From assembly GCA_964235765.1 (NCBI GenBank), contig CAXSDH010000002.1:1-64000 (forward strand): a DNA stretch of 64,000 nucleotides. Reading direction: 5' to 3'. The stretch comes from JAVVHH01 sp964235765 (GTDB lineage Bacteria > Pseudomonadota > Alphaproteobacteria > Acetobacterales > Acetobacteraceae). Numbering within the stretch: the first letter of the stretch is position 1; every line of letters starts with the position of its first letter. The notes below the pieces were generated by a model that did no database searches, was not told the DNA's origin, and saw only the letters and a list, made by a program, of their open reading frames with translations. Shown here in pieces: positions 36,389 through 45,460 of this stretch. The position numbers and the translations under genes were made by a program.

Positions 36389-37084
36389 ATGATCGACGTT
36401 TGGACATGGCCCACGCCGAACGGCCACAAGGTGCACATCGCCCTGGAGGAGCTTGGGCTGCCGTACCGGGTGGTGCCGGTCGACATCGGGGCGGGGGCGC
36501 AGTTCAAGCCGGAGTTCCTGGCCATCACCCCCAACCATCGTATCCCGGCGATCATCGATTCCGAGGGACCCGGCGGCGCGCCGCTGACGCTGTTCGAATC
36601 GGGCGCGATCCTGATCTACCTGGCGGAGAAGGCGGGCAGGCTCATGCCGGCCGACCCGGCGGCGCGGCTGGTTTGCTTGCAGTGGCTGATGTTCCAGATG
36701 GGCGGCGTCGGGCCGATGTTCGGGCAATACAACCACTTTGCGGCCTATGCGCCTGAAAAGCTGCCCTATGCGATCGAGCGCTACGGCAACGAGGTCAAGC
36801 GCCTGCACCGGGTGCTGGACAAGCGGCTTACCGAGAGCGCCTTCCTGGCCGGCCCGGAATACAGCATCGCGGACATCGCGACGTTCCCGTGGGTGCGGAA
36901 CCCGCAGCGCCGCGGCGTCACGTTGGCCGATTACCCGGCCGTGCAGCGCTGGCACGACCTCATCGCGGCCCGCCCGGCGGTGCAGCGGGGGGTTGAGGTG
37001 TTGTCGGAGAGCCAGCGCGCCGGCGCCGTGACGGACGCCTGGCGCGAGAACATGTTCGGCAAGACCCAGTTTGCGGCGCGGTGA
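36389..37084 (+). CDS. Glutathione S-transferase family protein (YfcG/Ure2p-like)
   Basis: This 231-residue GST has an N-terminal thioredoxin-like domain and a C-terminal helical domain. The start MIDVWTWPTPNGHKVHIALEE is typical of the Nu/YfcG class, where TxNxxK replaces a classical catalytic Ser or Tyr. The glutathione-binding segments are NHRIPAI and LFESGAILIYLAEK. The C-domain has the GPEYSIADIATFPW N-capping/hydrophobic staple region. The ATG at 36389 has AAGGGAG 8 bases upstream; the open frame further up is shadow. Disulfide reductase or conjugation activity is possible. It stands alone between a divergent and a convergent gene. Confidence 0.92.
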   Translation: MIDVWTWPTPNGHKVHIALEELGLPYRVVPVDIGAGAQFKPEFLAITPNHRIPAIIDSEGPGGAPLTLFESGAILIYLAEKAGRLMPADPAARLVCLQWLMFQMGGVGPMFGQYNHFAAYAPEKLPYAIERYGNEVKRLHRVLDKRLTESAFLAGPEYSIADIATFPWVRNPQRRGVTLADYPAVQRWHDLIAARPAVQRGVEVLSESQRAGAVTDAWRENMFGKTQFAAR

Positions 37085-37111
37085 GGCGCCGCGCCGTTAA
37101 CCCTGCCTCGG

Positions 37112-37279
37112 TTACTTGATCTTGGCTTCCTTGAACGCGACGTGCTTGCGGGCGACCGGGTCGTATTTGCGCAGCTCGAGCTTGCCGGTCGTCGTGCGGG
37201 CGTTCTTCTTGGTCACGTAGAAATAGCCGGTGTCCGCGGTGGACACGAGCTTGATCTGCACGGTGTTGTTCTTCGCCAT
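37112..37279 (-). CDS. rpmG: 50S ribosomal protein L33
   Basis: This 55-residue large-subunit protein reads MAKNNTVQIKLVSTADTGYF onward, then YVTKKNARTT, LRKYDPVARKHV and FKEAKIK at the end. This is a standard cysteine-free L33, so it needs no zinc. The ATG at 37279 has AAGGG a few bases upstream. The gene lies 57 bases after the S41 protease stop on the same strand. Confidence 0.97.
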   Translation of the reverse strand: MAKNNTVQIKLVSTADTGYFYVTKKNARTTTGKLELRKYDPVARKHVAFKEAKIK

Positions 37280-37311
37280 AGCCTTACCCTTGATCGGAGA
37301 TTCAGCGGCGG

Positions 37312-37340
37312 AACATGCTCACCCGGCCGCCTGCGGTCAA
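37312..37340 (-). promoter_or_regulatory. Possible rpmG promoter
   Basis: On the minus strand TTGACC (37335-37340) is followed 17 bases later by CATGTT (37312-37317), about 30 bases before the rpmG start. The -35 is good and the -10 is poor, so this is a weak prediction. Confidence 0.3.
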
Positions 37341-38869
37341 GGGGGCGGCGGGCTGAGCAGCGCTGCGGCGTAGGCGGCCGGGTGGTTGATGAGGTAGCGC
37401 GCGGTGGCCATGTCGCCGTCGCGCCCCTCGGCGGCTGGGCAGGCGTTGCGCTGTTCGATGATCTCGGCCGTGGGCAGGGGCGCGCGAGCCGCCCGGTGCC
37501 GGGTCAAAGCGGGGGCCATGCGCGAGGCGCCCTGCTCCAGGCTGGCGAGTTGCTGGGCCAACTGGTCCGCGCCGAGGCTGGTGCAGACTTGCGGCAGCAC
37601 GCCCAGGCCCTGGATCGGCCAGCCGCTGGGCGCCAGAACGCGGCTCCAGGAGACGAACAGCTCGCCGCCGTCGGGCAGCGTGGTGATGGTTTGCACCAGG
37701 CCCTTGCCGAGCGTGGAGCTGCCGACGACCACGCCGCGCCCCTGGTCGGCGAGGGCGGCGGCCATGATCTCGGCCGCGCTGGCCGAGCGGCCATCGACCA
37801 GCACCACCAGGGGCAGGTCCTGCGCGGCGCTGCCCCGTCCGGCCTGCCACTCGTGCGCCGCTTGCGGATTGCGGCCGGCGGTGGTCGCCACGATGCCGGC
37901 GCCGAGGAACAGGCCGGTGGCTGTCACCGCCTGGCGCAACAGGCCGCCGCGGTTGCCGCGCAGGTCGATGACGAAGCCGCGCACGCCGGCGGTTCCGGCG
38001 CGGGGCAAGGCGCGGTCCAGGTCCCGCGCCAGGCGCTGGTCGGTGTCGCTGCTGAATGCGGCGATGCGGATGACCACCGCGTCGCCGGCGCGCGTGGTGA
38101 ACACGGTTTCCGGCGGCAGCACGGCGCGCTCGATCTCCACCGTGCGGACCCGGCCGTTGCGGCTGCGGACGGTGAGGCTGAGGTCGGTGCCTTCGAGCCC
38201 CGAGATCCAGCCGAGCACCGTCGATAGGTCCTCGCCGCGGGTCGGCTGGTCGTCGATGGCGGTAATCCGGTCGCCGATGCGGATGCCGGCCTCGGCGCCG
38301 GGTCCGTCGGCGTTCACGCCTTGGACGACGAAGGCCTGGCCGACCCGGCCGACCTGCAGCCCGGCGCCGGCTTCCCCGGAGCGGCGGGCGCGGTCCTGGT
38401 CGGCGGCGGCTGGCGGCACGTATCGGGAGTAGGGGTCGAGGTGGTTGAACAGCTCGTCGAAGAAGCTGGTGATCACCGCTTGGCCGCCCTCGGCCTGCAT
38501 GGCGGGGGAGACGGCCCAGGCGGAGGCGGCGAGGTCGGCGGCCAGGAGGCCCCAGGCGGCGGAGTCCGCCTCTGCCGGGGCCGCGCGCTGAAACAGCACG
38601 ACGCCGCCGCGGCGCAGGCTGACGACGCCGTCGCGCAGTTCAGGCATCAGTGCTGGGTCGAGCGTGGTCACGCCACGCAGGCCCCAGAGGGCGAGTTGCT
38701 GGATGCTGACGGCTTCGAGCGCGCGGGGCGCGATGAATTGCAGGGCGGCGGTGAACACGGGGCCCGCCATGTCGGCGGCGAAGCGGTCGCGGGCGGGTCC
38801 GGCCCAGGCGGGTCCGGTCCAGGCGGGTCCGGTCAGCAGGATGACGAGCAGGGTTAGGGCCGTCCTCAC
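37337..38869 (-). CDS. S41 family peptidase with PDZ domain (CtpA-like)
   Basis: This 510-residue periplasmic C-terminal processing protease has a signal peptide at residues 1-25 containing a GPAW repeat, a PDZ domain near 172-245 (GLQVGRVGQAFVV, IRIGDRITAIDDQP) and the S41 core after that. The catalytic Ser is in DGRSASAAEI (about residue 360) and the Lys in TLGKGLVQT (about 386); FVIDLRGNRGGLL is the conserved strand. The GTG at 38869 overlaps the rnr stop by 4 bases, so it is coupled to rnr; the longer open frame upstream is shadow of rnr. Substrates are unknown; CtpA homologues trim envelope proteins. Confidence 0.9.
   Translation of the reverse strand: MRTALTLLVILLTGPAWTGPAWAGPARDRFAADMAGPVFTAALQFIAPRALEAVSIQQLALWGLRGVTTLDPALMPELRDGVVSLRRGGVVLFQRAAPAEADSAAWGLLAADLAASAWAVSPAMQAEGGQAVITSFFDELFNHLDPYSRYVPPAAADQDRARRSGEAGAGLQVGRVGQAFVVQGVNADGPGAEAGIRIGDRITAIDDQPTRGEDLSTVLGWISGLEGTDLSLTVRSRNGRVRTVEIERAVLPPETVFTTRAGDAVVIRIAAFSSDTDQRLARDLDRALPRAGTAGVRGFVIDLRGNRGGLLRQAVTATGLFLGAGIVATTAGRNPQAAHEWQAGRGSAAQDLPLVVLVDGRSASAAEIMAAALADQGRGVVVGSSTLGKGLVQTITTLPDGGELFVSWSRVLAPSGWPIQGLGVLPQVCTSLGADQLAQQLASLEQGASRMAPALTRHRAARAPLPTAEIIEQRNACPAAEGRDGDMATARYLINHPAAYAAALLSPPPP
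38793..38837 (-). repeat. Three 15-bp tandem repeats in the S41 protease signal peptide
   Basis: Three units of the form GCGGGTCCGGTCCAG (plus-strand sense) lie head to tail. In the coding frame they give TGPAW-type pentapeptides inside the signal peptide c-region before the predicted cleavage site. Confidence 0.85.
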
Positions 38870-41040
38870 CGCCGCCGGGTCCGCGGGCCGGCTGGCTTTT
38901 CGGGCGCGCGGGCGAGGGAGATCACCTGGAATATCATGCCGCCGGTGAGCGGGCTGGCCTCGGCGAGGCGGACTTCGACCTCCTGGGCGAGGCGGTAGGT
39001 CATGCGGGTGCGGCGGCCGGAGAGGGATTGGGTGGCCTCTTCGTAGAGCCAATAGTCGTCCGGCAGGCCGCTCATCGGCACGAGGCCGCTGGCGCCGCTC
39101 TCGCGGAGGGTGACGAAGAGGCCGAAGCGCTGCACGCCGGACACGCGGGCGAGGAACGTTGCGCCGACCTTGTCGGCCATGTAGGCGGCGAGGTAGCGGT
39201 CGATGGCCTCGCGCTCGGCCAGGGCGGCGCGGCGCTCGGTGGCGCTGATGTGTTCCGCGGTGTCCGGGAAGGCTGCGCCGGCGTCCCGCTCCAGCCCGCC
39301 CAGGCCGAGCTTCAGGCCGGAGATGAGGGCGCGGTGGACCAGCAGGTCGGCATAGCGGCGGATCGGGCTGGTGAAATGGGCGTAGCGCGGCAGGGCCAGG
39401 CCGAAATGGCCGATGTTGTCGGGGCTGTAGGCGGCCTGGCTTTGGCTGCGCAGCACCACTTCGTTGACCAGCGGCGCCTGTTCGCCGCCGGCGACCTTTT
39501 GCAGGACCCGGTCGAGATCGCGCGGGTGCAGCTCGTTGCCGGGCGGCAGGCTGATGCCCAGGCCGTGCAGGAAGGTGCGAAGCGACTCCAGCTTCTCCTC
39601 CGTGGGCGGCGCGTGCACGCGGTACATGCAGGGGGCGTGCAGCCGTTCCAACTCCTCGGCCGCGGCGACGTTGGCCAGCACCATGAACTCTTCGATCAGC
39701 CGGTGGCTGTCCAGCCGCGGCCGGGGCAGGATCTGTTCGACCTTGCCCTCCTTCAGGACAACCTGGCGCTCGGGCAGGTCGAGGTCCAGCGTGCCGCGCG
39801 CCTGGCGGGCCGCCAGCAGGGCGCGGAAGGCGGCGTAGAGCGCGGCCAGCCCGGCGCCGAGGCCGAGGTCCTCCCCGGCGTCGAAGGCCTGCTGGACTTG
39901 GGTGTATGTGAGCCGCGCGGCGCTGCGCATGAGGCCGCGGCCGAAGCGGTGCGCGGTTTTGCGGCCGGCGGCGTCGATCCGCATCTCGACGAAGAGGCAG
40001 CCGCGCTCTTCGGCCGGGCGCAGGCTGCACCAGCCGTTGGAGAGGGCTTCGGGCAGCATGGGCACCACGCGGTCCGGGAAATAGACGCTGTTGCCGCGGG
40101 TGCGGGCGGCGCGGTCGAGGGGGGCGCCGGGGCGGACGTAGTGGGCGACGTCGGCGATGCCGACGATCAGGCGGAAGCCGGCGCCGTCCGGTTCGGCGAA
40201 CACGGCGTCGTCGAAGTCGCGGGCGTCCTCGCCGTCGATGGTGACCAGCGGGAGTTCCCGCAGGTCCTCGCGCTTGCCGAGCGGCAGGCCGCGGGCGCGG
40301 GCGGCGGCGGCCAGGGCTTCGGGGGGGAACTCCTGCGGGATGTCGTGGCCGTGGATGCAGATCAGGCTGACGGCGCGGGCGTCGCCCATGCGGCCCAGGC
40401 GTTCGGTGACGCGGGCGGGCTTGAGGCCGAGGCCGGCGTGGGGGAGGGGGGTGGCGACGACGATTTCGTCCGCTTCCGCGCCGCCCTCCTCGCCTGCGGG
40501 GATGCGCCAATCCGCCTTGGCCCGGCGGTCGGTGGGTGAGAGGCGGCCACCCGCGTCCGGGCGGGCGGGCGGGGCGGGGCGGAACACGCCGAGGATGCGG
40601 CCGGGCGCGTCGGACAGGCGGCGGATGGTGCGGCCTTCCCACTTGCCGCCGCCGATCGGGGCGATGCGGGCGAGCACGCGTTCGCCGGGCGCCAGCGCTG
40701 GGCTGTCGCGGCGTTCCGGATGCATGAGCACGAGGGGCGGTGGCCCCTGTCCGGTCCAGTCCACGGGGCGGGCCACCGCGTCGCCGTCGGGGTCGGTGCC
40801 GGTCACGCGCACCACGACCCCCTCGGCGATGCGGCCGGGCGGGGTGAAGCGGCGATGTCCGGCAGGGGCGATGGCGCCCTCCTTGCTGAGCTCGTTCAGC
40901 AGAGCGCGCAGTTCGCCCTTCAGTTCGGGGCCTACGCCGAATTCCCTGGCGACCTCGCGCTTGCCGACGCGGCCGGGCGCGGCGGCGATGAAGGCGCGGA
41001 CCGCCTCGCGGCTCGGCAAAGGGCGGGGCCGCCGGGCCAC
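38866..41040 (-). CDS. rnr: Ribonuclease R
   Basis: This 724-residue 3'-5' exoribonuclease degrades structured RNA. The N-terminal winged-helix domain (AFIAAAPGRVGKREVAREFG) is followed by cold-shock segments. The RNB catalytic core is DARDFDDAVFAEPDG near residue 270 with the metal-binding aspartates, then IADVAHYVRPG, RGNSVYFPDRVVPMLP and HFTSPIRRYADLLVHRAL. A C-terminal S1 domain is visible (GATFLARVSGVQRFGLFV), ending in a short basic tail. It lies 1 base from topA and is coupled to the S41 protease. Confidence 0.95.
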   Translation of the reverse strand: MARRPRPLPSREAVRAFIAAAPGRVGKREVAREFGVGPELKGELRALLNELSKEGAIAPAGHRRFTPPGRIAEGVVVRVTGTDPDGDAVARPVDWTGQGPPPLVLMHPERRDSPALAPGERVLARIAPIGGGKWEGRTIRRLSDAPGRILGVFRPAPPARPDAGGRLSPTDRRAKADWRIPAGEEGGAEADEIVVATPLPHAGLGLKPARVTERLGRMGDARAVSLICIHGHDIPQEFPPEALAAAARARGLPLGKREDLRELPLVTIDGEDARDFDDAVFAEPDGAGFRLIVGIADVAHYVRPGAPLDRAARTRGNSVYFPDRVVPMLPEALSNGWCSLRPAEERGCLFVEMRIDAAGRKTAHRFGRGLMRSAARLTYTQVQQAFDAGEDLGLGAGLAALYAAFRALLAARQARGTLDLDLPERQVVLKEGKVEQILPRPRLDSHRLIEEFMVLANVAAAEELERLHAPCMYRVHAPPTEEKLESLRTFLHGLGISLPPGNELHPRDLDRVLQKVAGGEQAPLVNEVVLRSQSQAAYSPDNIGHFGLALPRYAHFTSPIRRYADLLVHRALISGLKLGLGGLERDAGAAFPDTAEHISATERRAALAEREAIDRYLAAYMADKVGATFLARVSGVQRFGLFVTLRESGASGLVPMSGLPDDYWLYEEATQSLSGRRTRMTYRLAQEVEVRLAEASPLTGGMIFQVISLARAPEKPAGPRTRRR

Positions 41041-41041
41041 G

Positions 41042-43708
41042 CTATCCCGCCTTGCGGGCGGCGGCTGCGGGCTTTCGCTTGGGTGCCTTCTTCGCGGGGG
41101 TCTTCTTGGTTGCGGGTTTGGTTGCGGGCTTTGCTGCTGGCTTTGCGGCCGCCTTCGGCTTCGCCGCGGCCTTCTTCTTCTGGCCGGGCTTGGCCTTCAG
41201 CACCTTGCCGCGCTCGGCCAGCAGGGCCACCGCGTCCTCGAGCGTCATGTCCTCCATGGCCACGTCGCGCGGCAGGTTGGCCACCCGCGAGCCATGCTGG
41301 GCATAGGGGCCGAAGCGGCCCTTGCGCACCATCACCGGTTCCTTGTCGGCCGGGTGCGCGCCGAGCGAGCGGACGCTGTCGAGCTTCTTGGCGAGCGCAT
41401 CGACGGCGCGGTTGAGGCCGACGACGAGCACGTCGTCGTCGCGGTCGAGCGAGGCATAGACGGCGCCCATGCGCACGAAGGGGCCGAAGCGGCCGATGCC
41501 GGCCTCGATCGGCTCCTGCCGGTCGGGGTGGATGCCGACCAGGCGGGGCAGGGACAGCAGGCCGAGCGCCTGCTCGAGGGTTACCTGGTCGCCCTCGACG
41601 CCCTTGGGCAGCGAGGTCCGGCGCGGCTTGCGCTTCTTGTCCTCGGGGTCGGCCTCGCCCTGCTGCACGTATACGCCGTAGGGGCCGCGGCGGACGGTGA
41701 TGGCTTCGCCGCTGTCCGGGTGATGGCCCAGGTCGCGCTTGCCCTCCTTCAGGGTTTCGCCGGCGTCGTCGCCGCTCTCGATCGCCAGGCGGCGCGTGTA
41801 TTGGCACGTGGGATAGTTGGAGCAGCCGATGAAGCTGCCGTGGCGGCCCAGCTTCAGGCCGAGACGCCCGGCGTGGCAGGCCGGGCAGAGGCGGGGGTCG
41901 CCGCCGTTCACGGGGGCGGGGAAGAAGTGCTCGCCCAGGTCGCGGTCCAGCGCGTCGATGACGTCGGTGATTTTGAGGTCGCGGGTCTGCTCGACGGCCT
42001 GGGAGAACTGGTCCCAGAACGCCTGCATCACGGCGCGCCAATCCCGCCGGCCGCCGGAGATGTCGTCGAGCTGCTCTTCGAGGGCGGCGGTGAACCCGGT
42101 GTCCACGTAGCGCTCGAAGAAGCTGGTCAGGAAGGCGGTGACCAGGCGGCCGCGGTCTTCGGGGACGAAGCGCTTGTTCTCCATCCGCACGTAGAGGCGG
42201 TCGCGCAGTACGGTCAGGATGCTGGCGTAGGTGCTGGGGCGGCCGATGCCCAGCTCCTCCATCTTCTTGACCAGGCTCGCCTCGGAGTAGCGCGGCGGCG
42301 GCTGGGTGAAATGCTGGTCGGCGCTCACGCGGTCGCGGGCGAGCGGGTCGCGCTCGTGCATCGGGGGCAGCATGCGGCTGTCGGCGGCGGCGGCGTCCGG
42401 CGCCCCTTCCGGCGCGTCGTCCACGTCCTCGCGATACAGCTTGAGGTAGCCGTCGAAGGCGATGATGGAGCCGTTGGCGCGCATGCGGGTACGGGCGCTG
42501 GCGACGTCGACCGCGACCTGGTCCAGCTCGGCGGACTGCATCTGACTGGCGACGGCGCGCTTCCAGACCAGCTCGTACAGCCGGCGCTGCTCCTCGTTGA
42601 GGTAGCGGGCCACGCTCTCCGGCGTGCGGGCGACGTCGGTCGGGCGGACGGCCTCGTGCGCTTCCTGGGCGTTCTTGGCCTTGCTGGTGTATTCGCGCGG
42701 GGCTGCCGGGATGTAGGTGGGGCCGTAGGCGGCCGAGACGTGTTCGCGGATCGCCAGCATGGCTTCGCCGGCCATCTGCACGCCGTCGGTCCGCATGTAG
42801 GTGATCAGGCCGGTGGTCTCGCCGTCCAGCTCCACGCCCTCGTAGAGCTGCTGGGCGCAGCGCATGGTGGCCTGGGCGCCCATGCCGAGCTTGCGGCTGG
42901 CCTCCTGCTGCAAGGTGGAGGTGGTGAACGGCGCGGGCGGGTGCCGCTTGACGCGCTTGCGCTCGACGCTGGCGACGCTGAAGGCGCCGGCCTCGACGGC
43001 GGCGCGGGCGGCCATGGCCAGGGTTGCGCCGTCGAGGTCGAACTGGTCGAGGCGCTTGCCGTCGAGATGGGTGAGCCGCGCCGTGAACGGGGCGCCGGCG
43101 GGGGTGCGGAAATGCGCCTCGACCGTCCAGTACTCGCGCGGCCGGAACGCCTCGATCTCGGCTTCCCGTTCGCAGACCAGGCGCAGCGCCACGGACTGCA
43201 CGCGCCCGGCGCTGCGGCTGCCGGGCAGCTTGCGCCACAGCACGGGCGAGAGGGTGAAGCCCACCAGGTAGTCGAGCGCGCGGCGGGCGAGATAGGCCTC
43301 GATAAGCGGCTGGTCCAGCTCGCGGGGGTGCTCGATTGCGTAGGTGATGGCGGATTTGGTGATCTCGTTGAAGGTGATGCGCTTGACGTCCACGCCTTTC
43401 AGCGCGCGCTTTTCCTCCAGCATGGCGCGGACGTGCCAGCTTATCGCTTCGCCCTCGCGGTCGGGGTCGGTGGCCAGATAGAGCGTGCCGGCGCCCTTCA
43501 CGGCCTTGGCGATGGCGGCGACCTGGCGATTGCCGCGCTCGTCGGACGCCCAATCCATGGCGAAGCCTTCCTCGGGGCGCACGCTGCCGTCCTTGGGCGG
43601 CAGGTCGCGCACATGGCCGAAGCTGGCGAGCACGGTGTAGCCACCGCCCAGGTATTTGTTGATGGTCTTGGCCTTGGCAGGCGATTCGACGACGACGACG
43701 TCGGTCAT
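41042..43708 (-). CDS. topA: DNA topoisomerase I
   Basis: This 888-residue type IA enzyme relaxes negative supercoils. The N-terminal Toprim domain has VVVESPAKAKTINKYLG and ATDPDREGEAISWH with the metal acidic residues. The active-site tyrosine lies in LGIGRPSTYASILTVL. A zinc-finger module (CPACHAGRLG, then CSNYPTC) follows, then repeated GPYGVYVQ and RFGPFVRMG-type segments of Topo_C_Rpt. The last ~45 residues are a Lys/Ala/Pro tail (AAKPATKPATKK-like) that probably binds DNA nonspecifically, a trait of high-GC bacteria. Confidence 0.96.
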   Translation of the reverse strand: MTDVVVVESPAKAKTINKYLGGGYTVLASFGHVRDLPPKDGSVRPEEGFAMDWASDERGNRQVAAIAKAVKGAGTLYLATDPDREGEAISWHVRAMLEEKRALKGVDVKRITFNEITKSAITYAIEHPRELDQPLIEAYLARRALDYLVGFTLSPVLWRKLPGSRSAGRVQSVALRLVCEREAEIEAFRPREYWTVEAHFRTPAGAPFTARLTHLDGKRLDQFDLDGATLAMAARAAVEAGAFSVASVERKRVKRHPPAPFTTSTLQQEASRKLGMGAQATMRCAQQLYEGVELDGETTGLITYMRTDGVQMAGEAMLAIREHVSAAYGPTYIPAAPREYTSKAKNAQEAHEAVRPTDVARTPESVARYLNEEQRRLYELVWKRAVASQMQSAELDQVAVDVASARTRMRANGSIIAFDGYLKLYREDVDDAPEGAPDAAAADSRMLPPMHERDPLARDRVSADQHFTQPPPRYSEASLVKKMEELGIGRPSTYASILTVLRDRLYVRMENKRFVPEDRGRLVTAFLTSFFERYVDTGFTAALEEQLDDISGGRRDWRAVMQAFWDQFSQAVEQTRDLKITDVIDALDRDLGEHFFPAPVNGGDPRLCPACHAGRLGLKLGRHGSFIGCSNYPTCQYTRRLAIESGDDAGETLKEGKRDLGHHPDSGEAITVRRGPYGVYVQQGEADPEDKKRKPRRTSLPKGVEGDQVTLEQALGLLSLPRLVGIHPDRQEPIEAGIGRFGPFVRMGAVYASLDRDDDVLVVGLNRAVDALAKKLDSVRSLGAHPADKEPVMVRKGRFGPYAQHGSRVANLPRDVAMEDMTLEDAVALLAERGKVLKAKPGQKKKAAAKPKAAAKPAAKPATKPATKKTPAKKAPKRKPAAAARKAG

Positions 43709-43721
43709 GGCATCCTTATAT

Positions 43722-43745
43722 GGGGACGCCGCGGCGCGTGTCCCC
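43722..43745 (-). other. Hairpin between dprA and topA
   Basis: GGGGAC...GTCCCC flanks a GC-rich loop in the 37-bp gap after the dprA stop. No T-run follows, so it may act as a weak terminator or RNA-processing site rather than a strong terminator. Confidence 0.3.
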
Positions 43746-44876
43746 TCATCCGATCAGGCAGGCCTTGTTGCCCGGCAGCATCTCCAAGCGGCCGCCGAGC
43801 TCCAATTCCAGGAGCGCCACGACCACTGCCGATGCGGACAACTGGCAGCGCCGCACCAGATCGTCAACCGGGGTGGGGTCGTGGCCGAGCGATTCCAGCA
43901 CGCGGCGGCGGGCCGTGGCCGGGTCGGCGACGCTGTCCTGGTAGGGGTCCGGCGGCTCGGCCATGCCCGGCGGCGCCCCGCGCGCGAAGGGCGGCGAACG
44001 GCTGAGCCCCTGGCGGGCGGGATGGTCGGGCAGGTTGGCCAGCACGTCGGCCGCGCTCTCGGTCAGGTGCGCGCCGCCGCGGAGCAGGTCGTTGGAGCCG
44101 CGGCAGCGCGGGTCGAGCGGGGAGCCCGGCACGGCGAACAGCTCCCGATGCTCCTCGGCCGCCACCCGCGCGGTGATCAGGCTGCCGGAACGGGGGGCGG
44201 CCTCGACCACGACGACGCCCAGGGCCAGGCCGGCGATGATGCGGTTGCGGCGGGGGAAGTGGCGGGCCTGGGGCGGCGTGCCGAAGGGCGCTTCGGCCAC
44301 CACCGCGCCCCCTTCGGCCACCCGGCGCTGCAGGTTCGCGTTTTCCGGCGGGTACGCGACATCCACGCCGCCCGCGACCGCCGCGACCGTGTGCCCGGTG
44401 CGCAGCGCGCCCTCATGCGCGGCGGTGTCGATGCCGCGCGCCATACCTGACACCACGACCAGCCCGGCCGCGGCGAGGTCGGCGGCCAGCAGCTCCGCCA
44501 TGCGCCGCCCGTTGGTGGAGGCGTTGCGCGCGCCGACCAGGGCCACGGCGCGGGTATTGAGCTGGGCGACGTCGCCCAGCACGGCGAGGATGGGGGGCGC
44601 CACCTCCATCAAGGCGAGCATTGGCGGGTAATCCGGTCCGTCCAGCACGACGAAGCGGCCGCCGGCCTGGTGCAGTTGGTCCAGCTCGCGGTCGGCTTCG
44701 CCGGGGCTGCGGATGCGGAGCGGGGTGGTGCGGCCGCCGGCGCGGGCGAGGCCGGGCAGGGCGGCGATGGCCTCGGCGGGGGTGGGGAAGCGGCGGAGCA
44801 GGCGGCGGTAGGTGACGGGGCCGACGCCGTCGGTGCGGGCGAGGCGGAGATGGTCGCGCAATGCCTCGGGCGTCAT
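43746..44876 (-). CDS. dprA: DNA-processing protein DprA (Smf)
   Basis: This 376-residue protein loads RecA onto incoming single-stranded DNA in natural transformation. The N-terminal SAM/HhH-like segment (TDGVGPVTYRRLLRRF) is followed by the Rossmann-like core: VALVGARNAS, VVVSGMARGIDTAAHEGAL, VAAVAGGVDVAYPPEN, FPRRNRIIAGLALGVVVVEA and VPGSPLDPRCRGSNDLLRGG. A C-terminal winged-helix domain (RVLESLGHDPTPVDDLVRR) is present. ATG 44876 (MTPEALRDHLRLART) is chosen, 8 bases after the plsY stop. It sits between plsY and topA, a common alphaproteobacterial order. Confidence 0.95.
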   Translation of the reverse strand: MTPEALRDHLRLARTDGVGPVTYRRLLRRFPTPAEAIAALPGLARAGGRTTPLRIRSPGEADRELDQLHQAGGRFVVLDGPDYPPMLALMEVAPPILAVLGDVAQLNTRAVALVGARNASTNGRRMAELLAADLAAAGLVVVSGMARGIDTAAHEGALRTGHTVAAVAGGVDVAYPPENANLQRRVAEGGAVVAEAPFGTPPQARHFPRRNRIIAGLALGVVVVEAAPRSGSLITARVAAEEHRELFAVPGSPLDPRCRGSNDLLRGGAHLTESAADVLANLPDHPARQGLSRSPPFARGAPPGMAEPPDPYQDSVADPATARRRVLESLGHDPTPVDDLVRRCQLSASAVVVALLELELGGRLEMLPGNKACLIG

Positions 44877-44884
44877 GCGCCCAA

Positions 44885-45460
44885 TTACCGGCCTTGGCCG
44901 ATCCGCGGCTCGGTGCCGGCGAGCAGGCGGCCGATGTTGCCGTGGTGGCGGACGAGGACGATGGCTGCGGCGGCGAGGCCCGCGGCCGCAGGTGCCCATC
45001 CGCCCCAGGCGAACAGCAGGACCGGCGCCAGCCCGGTCGCTAGCAGGGATGCGAGGCTGGAGCGCTTGGAAAGGTATGCGGCAGCCAGCCACACCGCGGC
45101 GCAGGCCAGGGCCACCGGCCAGGACCAGGCGAGGATGACGCCCAGCCCGGTCGCCACTCCCTTGCCGCCGCGAAACCCCACCCATGGCGAGGTGCAGTGG
45201 CCAACGACGGCCGCCACTCCGGCGAGCAGGGCCGCGGTTCCAGGCTCGAACGCCAAAACCGCCACGGCGCCTTTCGCGGCATCGAGCAGCAGGGTCAGCG
45301 CCGCGATGTCCTTCCGCCCGGTGCGCAGCACGTTGGTGGCGCCGATACTGCCGGAGCCGACGGCCCGGATGTCGCCCAGCCCGGCGAGGCGGCTCAGGAT
45401 CAAGCCAAACGGGATGGAGCCCAGCAGGTAGCCGGCGAGGCTGGCGGCGAGGAAGTTCAT
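44885..45460 (-). CDS. plsY: Glycerol-3-phosphate acyltransferase PlsY
   Basis: This 191-residue inner-membrane enzyme acylates glycerol-3-phosphate from acyl-phosphate, the first step of phospholipid synthesis. Conserved cytoplasmic motifs are visible: GYLLGSIPFG with GSGSIGATNVLRT (motif 1), VGFRGGKGVATGLG (motif 2) and VRHHGNIGRLLAGTE (motif 3). About five hydrophobic helices separate them. The ATG at 45460 overlaps the pyrC' stop by 4 bases; the longer open frame upstream is shadow. Confidence 0.95.
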   Translation of the reverse strand: MNFLAASLAGYLLGSIPFGLILSRLAGLGDIRAVGSGSIGATNVLRTGRKDIAALTLLLDAAKGAVAVLAFEPGTAALLAGVAAVVGHCTSPWVGFRGGKGVATGLGVILAWSWPVALACAAVWLAAAYLSKRSSLASLLATGLAPVLLFAWGGWAPAAAGLAAAAIVLVRHHGNIGRLLAGTEPRIGQGR